Shown piece after piece: positions 62,613 to 64,000 of a stretch of 64,000 nt of DNA (positions are counted from its first letter, which is position 1; every line of letters begins with the position of its first letter). The position numbers and the translations under genes are program-made. The notes beneath the pieces were generated by a model. The model was not told where the DNA came from, did not search any database, and worked only from the letters and a program-made list of their open reading frames with translations. Location: positions 1-64,000 of the forward strand of contig JACRCQ010000041.1 of the NCBI GenBank assembly GCA_016218915.1, written 5' to 3'. The DNA comes from Deltaproteobacteria bacterium. Its GTDB lineage: Bacteria > Myxococcota_A > Polyangia > Polyangiales > Polyangiaceae.

Positions 62613-62695
62613 GGCCGTGCCATCGTGCACGGCGTCGAGCAAGCTGTCCAGCCCGGATCCGATTGTGCAACGAGGAAGAGCCTGCCGGGCAGGCG

Positions 62696-63184
62696 CTAGC
62701 GCTGCTTGTCTTCCAGCACTTCGGTGCGCGTCGACTTGCCCGATGAAACGGTTCGCCAGAACGGCTGCGCCTCATGGGTCGCGCCAGGGACTCGCAGACA
62801 CGTATGGTGGTAGCCGAGCCCGGTGAGCTCGTTCTTCCACATGAGCGTTCCTGTGTCTGCGACCAGAGAGAAGACCAGGCCGCAGCAACTCAGAATCAGC
62901 TGCCCACCAGGATGGGCCAAATCGAGCGCCATCGTGACCGGCTCCGAAAGCCCCTGCACGTCGGACCTCCAAATCACGCGCCCGGTCTCAGGCTCCAGGC
63001 ATGCGACCCTCCCGGACGTCGCGGCCCAGATGCGCCCGTCCGCAAGCAGGAGATTGACGATGGTCCCGGTATCCAGGCAGTTGACCTTCCACACAATCTC
63101 GCCAGAGGCCTGATCCAGGCACACCACGTGCTCGTTCGTTCCGATGTAGAGGACCTTCCTGATCGCCTCGCGATAATCGGTCAT
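62696..63184 (-). CDS. short PQQ-repeat protein
   Basis: 162-residue soluble protein with about three PQQ_2-type repeats (VLYIGTNEHVVCLDQASGEIVWKV, WAATSGRVACLEPETGRVIWRS, LVFSLVADTGTLMWKN). That is fewer than the six to eight blades needed to close a propeller, so it would have to oligomerise or dock onto another protein. No signal peptide is seen, so it is probably cytoplasmic, unlike the 905-residue propeller lipoprotein upstream in the window. It is co-directional with the PilM-like gene 83 nt downstream and the next gene 48 nt upstream. Confidence 0.75.
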   Translation of the reverse strand: MTDYREAIRKVLYIGTNEHVVCLDQASGEIVWKVNCLDTGTIVNLLLADGRIWAATSGRVACLEPETGRVIWRSDVQGLSEPVTMALDLAHPGGQLILSCCGLVFSLVADTGTLMWKNELTGLGYHHTCLRVPGATHEAQPFWRTVSSGKSTRTEVLEDKQR

Positions 63185-63232
63185 GGCCCCTGTCCTTGGT
63201 CGCCGTACCTGCCAGCGCCCTGCCCGGCGTGC

Positions 63233-63670
63233 TCAGCCGAGCAAGGCGGCAACAATGCGGACGAGCGTGGGATCGTCCTTGTTGTCGTGCCCGATCGAAT
63301 AGGCAGTCACGCGCGCTGCGTCGATCTCGACCGGCCCGCCGGTATCGACGGCGAGTGCAAGCGCGTTTCGCAGCTCAGGTGATCGCAGGAAGGCCGTGGT
63401 TTCCTCGGTCGTGTCGGTTGAGATGTAGATGAGCTTGTCGAACTCCGCGTCCCCGGTCTGGATCTCTTTCTTGAAGATCTTCACGAGCGCATCACCCCAG
63501 CTCTCCTTGCGGAAGCTCGCGCGGATCGGGCTGGGTCTCGGCAGCGTCAGGACGTACTTGGTCGTCTGCTCGTTCGAAAGCGATACATTCAACCCGCCCG
63601 CATTGAGGGAGCTGCGATTGGTGACGAAGGATCGCTGGACCTGAACCCCGAGATCGGCGAACGATGTCAT
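63233..63670 (-). CDS. hypothetical protein
   Basis: 145-residue soluble protein, alpha/beta, of unknown function. Strand and helix pattern: VQVQRSFVTNRSSLNAGGL, SFRKESWGDALVKIFKKEIQ, DAEFDKLIYISTDTTEETTAFLRS. No family recognised. The ATG at 63670 overlaps the stop of the upstream M50-type gene by 4 nt, so it is coupled to it. The shared operon with a PilM-like fusion and a protease suggests an envelope role, but nothing in the sequence shows it. Confidence 0.7.
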   Translation of the reverse strand: MTSFADLGVQVQRSFVTNRSSLNAGGLNVSLSNEQTTKYVLTLPRPSPIRASFRKESWGDALVKIFKKEIQTGDAEFDKLIYISTDTTEETTAFLRSPELRNALALAVDTGGPVEIDAARVTAYSIGHDNKDDPTLVRIVAALLG

Positions 63671-64000
63671 GGGGACCAGCCTACCATACCCAGCTTCTGT
63701 GCTACAGCTCCCGTGTTGGATCGGACAATGAGCCATCGGGCTTCTGTCGTGTCCACCGCGATGACGTAGAGCCCGACGTCCTGACCCATGGGGAAACGAG
63801 GCGCCCTGCCCATGGCTTCTGTCGCGGTCGCTTCCTGCTGCGCAGCGACCCACACGAATACCGCGATGAGCGTGAGCATCGGGTTCAGGAAGAGCCCGGC
63901 GATGCCGAACAGGACCGCAAACCCCTGCCCCACCCTGGCAGCGATCCAGGTCGCGCGCACGCGATCGAACCTCATCGCCATCACGGCTCGCAGCACACGT
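63667..64000 (-). CDS. site-2 protease (M50) family protein, C-terminal part, cut by the window edge
   Basis: The frame is open to the last base of the window, so the start is missing. The visible 110 residues begin RVLRAVMAMRFDRVRATWIAARVGQGFAVLFGIAGLF, the segment that follows the LxPAFPMDGG motif in peptidase M50/site-2-protease proteins. They also contain the later hydrophobic segment LTLIAVFVWVAAQQEA. The rest is a short soluble tail with QDVGLYVIAVDTTEARWLIV. Active-site HExxH must lie beyond the window. It is coupled to the next gene downstream. Confidence 0.7.
   Translation of the reverse strand, partial: RVLRAVMAMRFDRVRATWIAARVGQGFAVLFGIAGLFLNPMLTLIAVFVWVAAQQEATATEAMGRAPRFPMGQDVGLYVIAVDTTEARWLIVRSNTGAVAQKLGMVGWSP

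Overview
The window is GC-rich chromosomal DNA from a myxobacterium, most likely a member of the Polyangiales (Sorangium/Polyangium-like Myxococcota). The clues are Ser/Thr kinases with a HRDVSPQN catalytic loop, many lipoproteins with Gly/Ser/Ala-rich or Cys-rich linkers, a MYXO-CTERM sorting tail, several copies of the AgmX/PglI-type C-terminal domain, PEGA and PQQ-propeller proteins, and a split ATP synthase operon. I see no rRNA, tRNA, CRISPR array, intact insertion sequence or prophage. About 46 protein genes fill the window and roughly half encode predicted lipoproteins or other envelope proteins.

Layout. 0.2-3.4 kb (minus): a secreted esterase-like lipoprotein whose nucleophile position is Asp, and a coupled corrinoid protein/MttB-type methyltransferase pair. 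3.5-14.6 kb: a run of envelope lipoproteins (two with VWA domains, one with a PQQ propeller, several unknown). 14.6-18.4 kb: two membrane Ser/Thr kinases. 18.4-22.9 kb (minus): a 1165-residue Cys-rich repeat lipoprotein coupled to a TPR/PEGA protein. 23.0-26.1 kb: a DUF1152 protein, a zinc-ribbon lipoprotein and a MYXO-CTERM protein. 26.1-28.0 kb (minus): a porin and a SagB-type nitroreductase. 28.1-31.7 kb: a double radical SAM/B12 protein coupled to a Cys-rich lipoprotein. 32-37.6 kb (minus): GtrA and a bacterial alpha-2-macroglobulin. 37.9-38.9 kb: a zinc-ribbon protein, folK and a good intrinsic terminator. 39.0-43.6 kb: ATP synthase b', b, delta, alpha and gamma. 43.7-46.3 kb: a propeller lipoprotein, a tiny Cys-rich lipoprotein and a flavin reductase. 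46.4-59.4 kb (plus): B12-radical SAM, Cys-rich lipoprotein, B12-radical SAM, then two giant FecR/VIT/VWA/TPR proteins. 59.4-64 kb (minus): a five-gene run from an M50-type protease (cut by the window edge) through a PilM-like/DUF3592 fusion to a lipoprotein.

How the genes may work together. Two themes stand out. One is cobalamin: a corrinoid methyltransferase pair plus three B12-binding radical SAM proteins. The other is envelope display of Cys-rich or VWA proteins. All three radical SAM genes lie next to a Cys-rich lipoprotein gene in the same transcription direction, in two separate loci. The 46.4-59.4 kb run is the best candidate for an undescribed system, possibly radical SAM modification of envelope proteins. 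That functional link is inference only.
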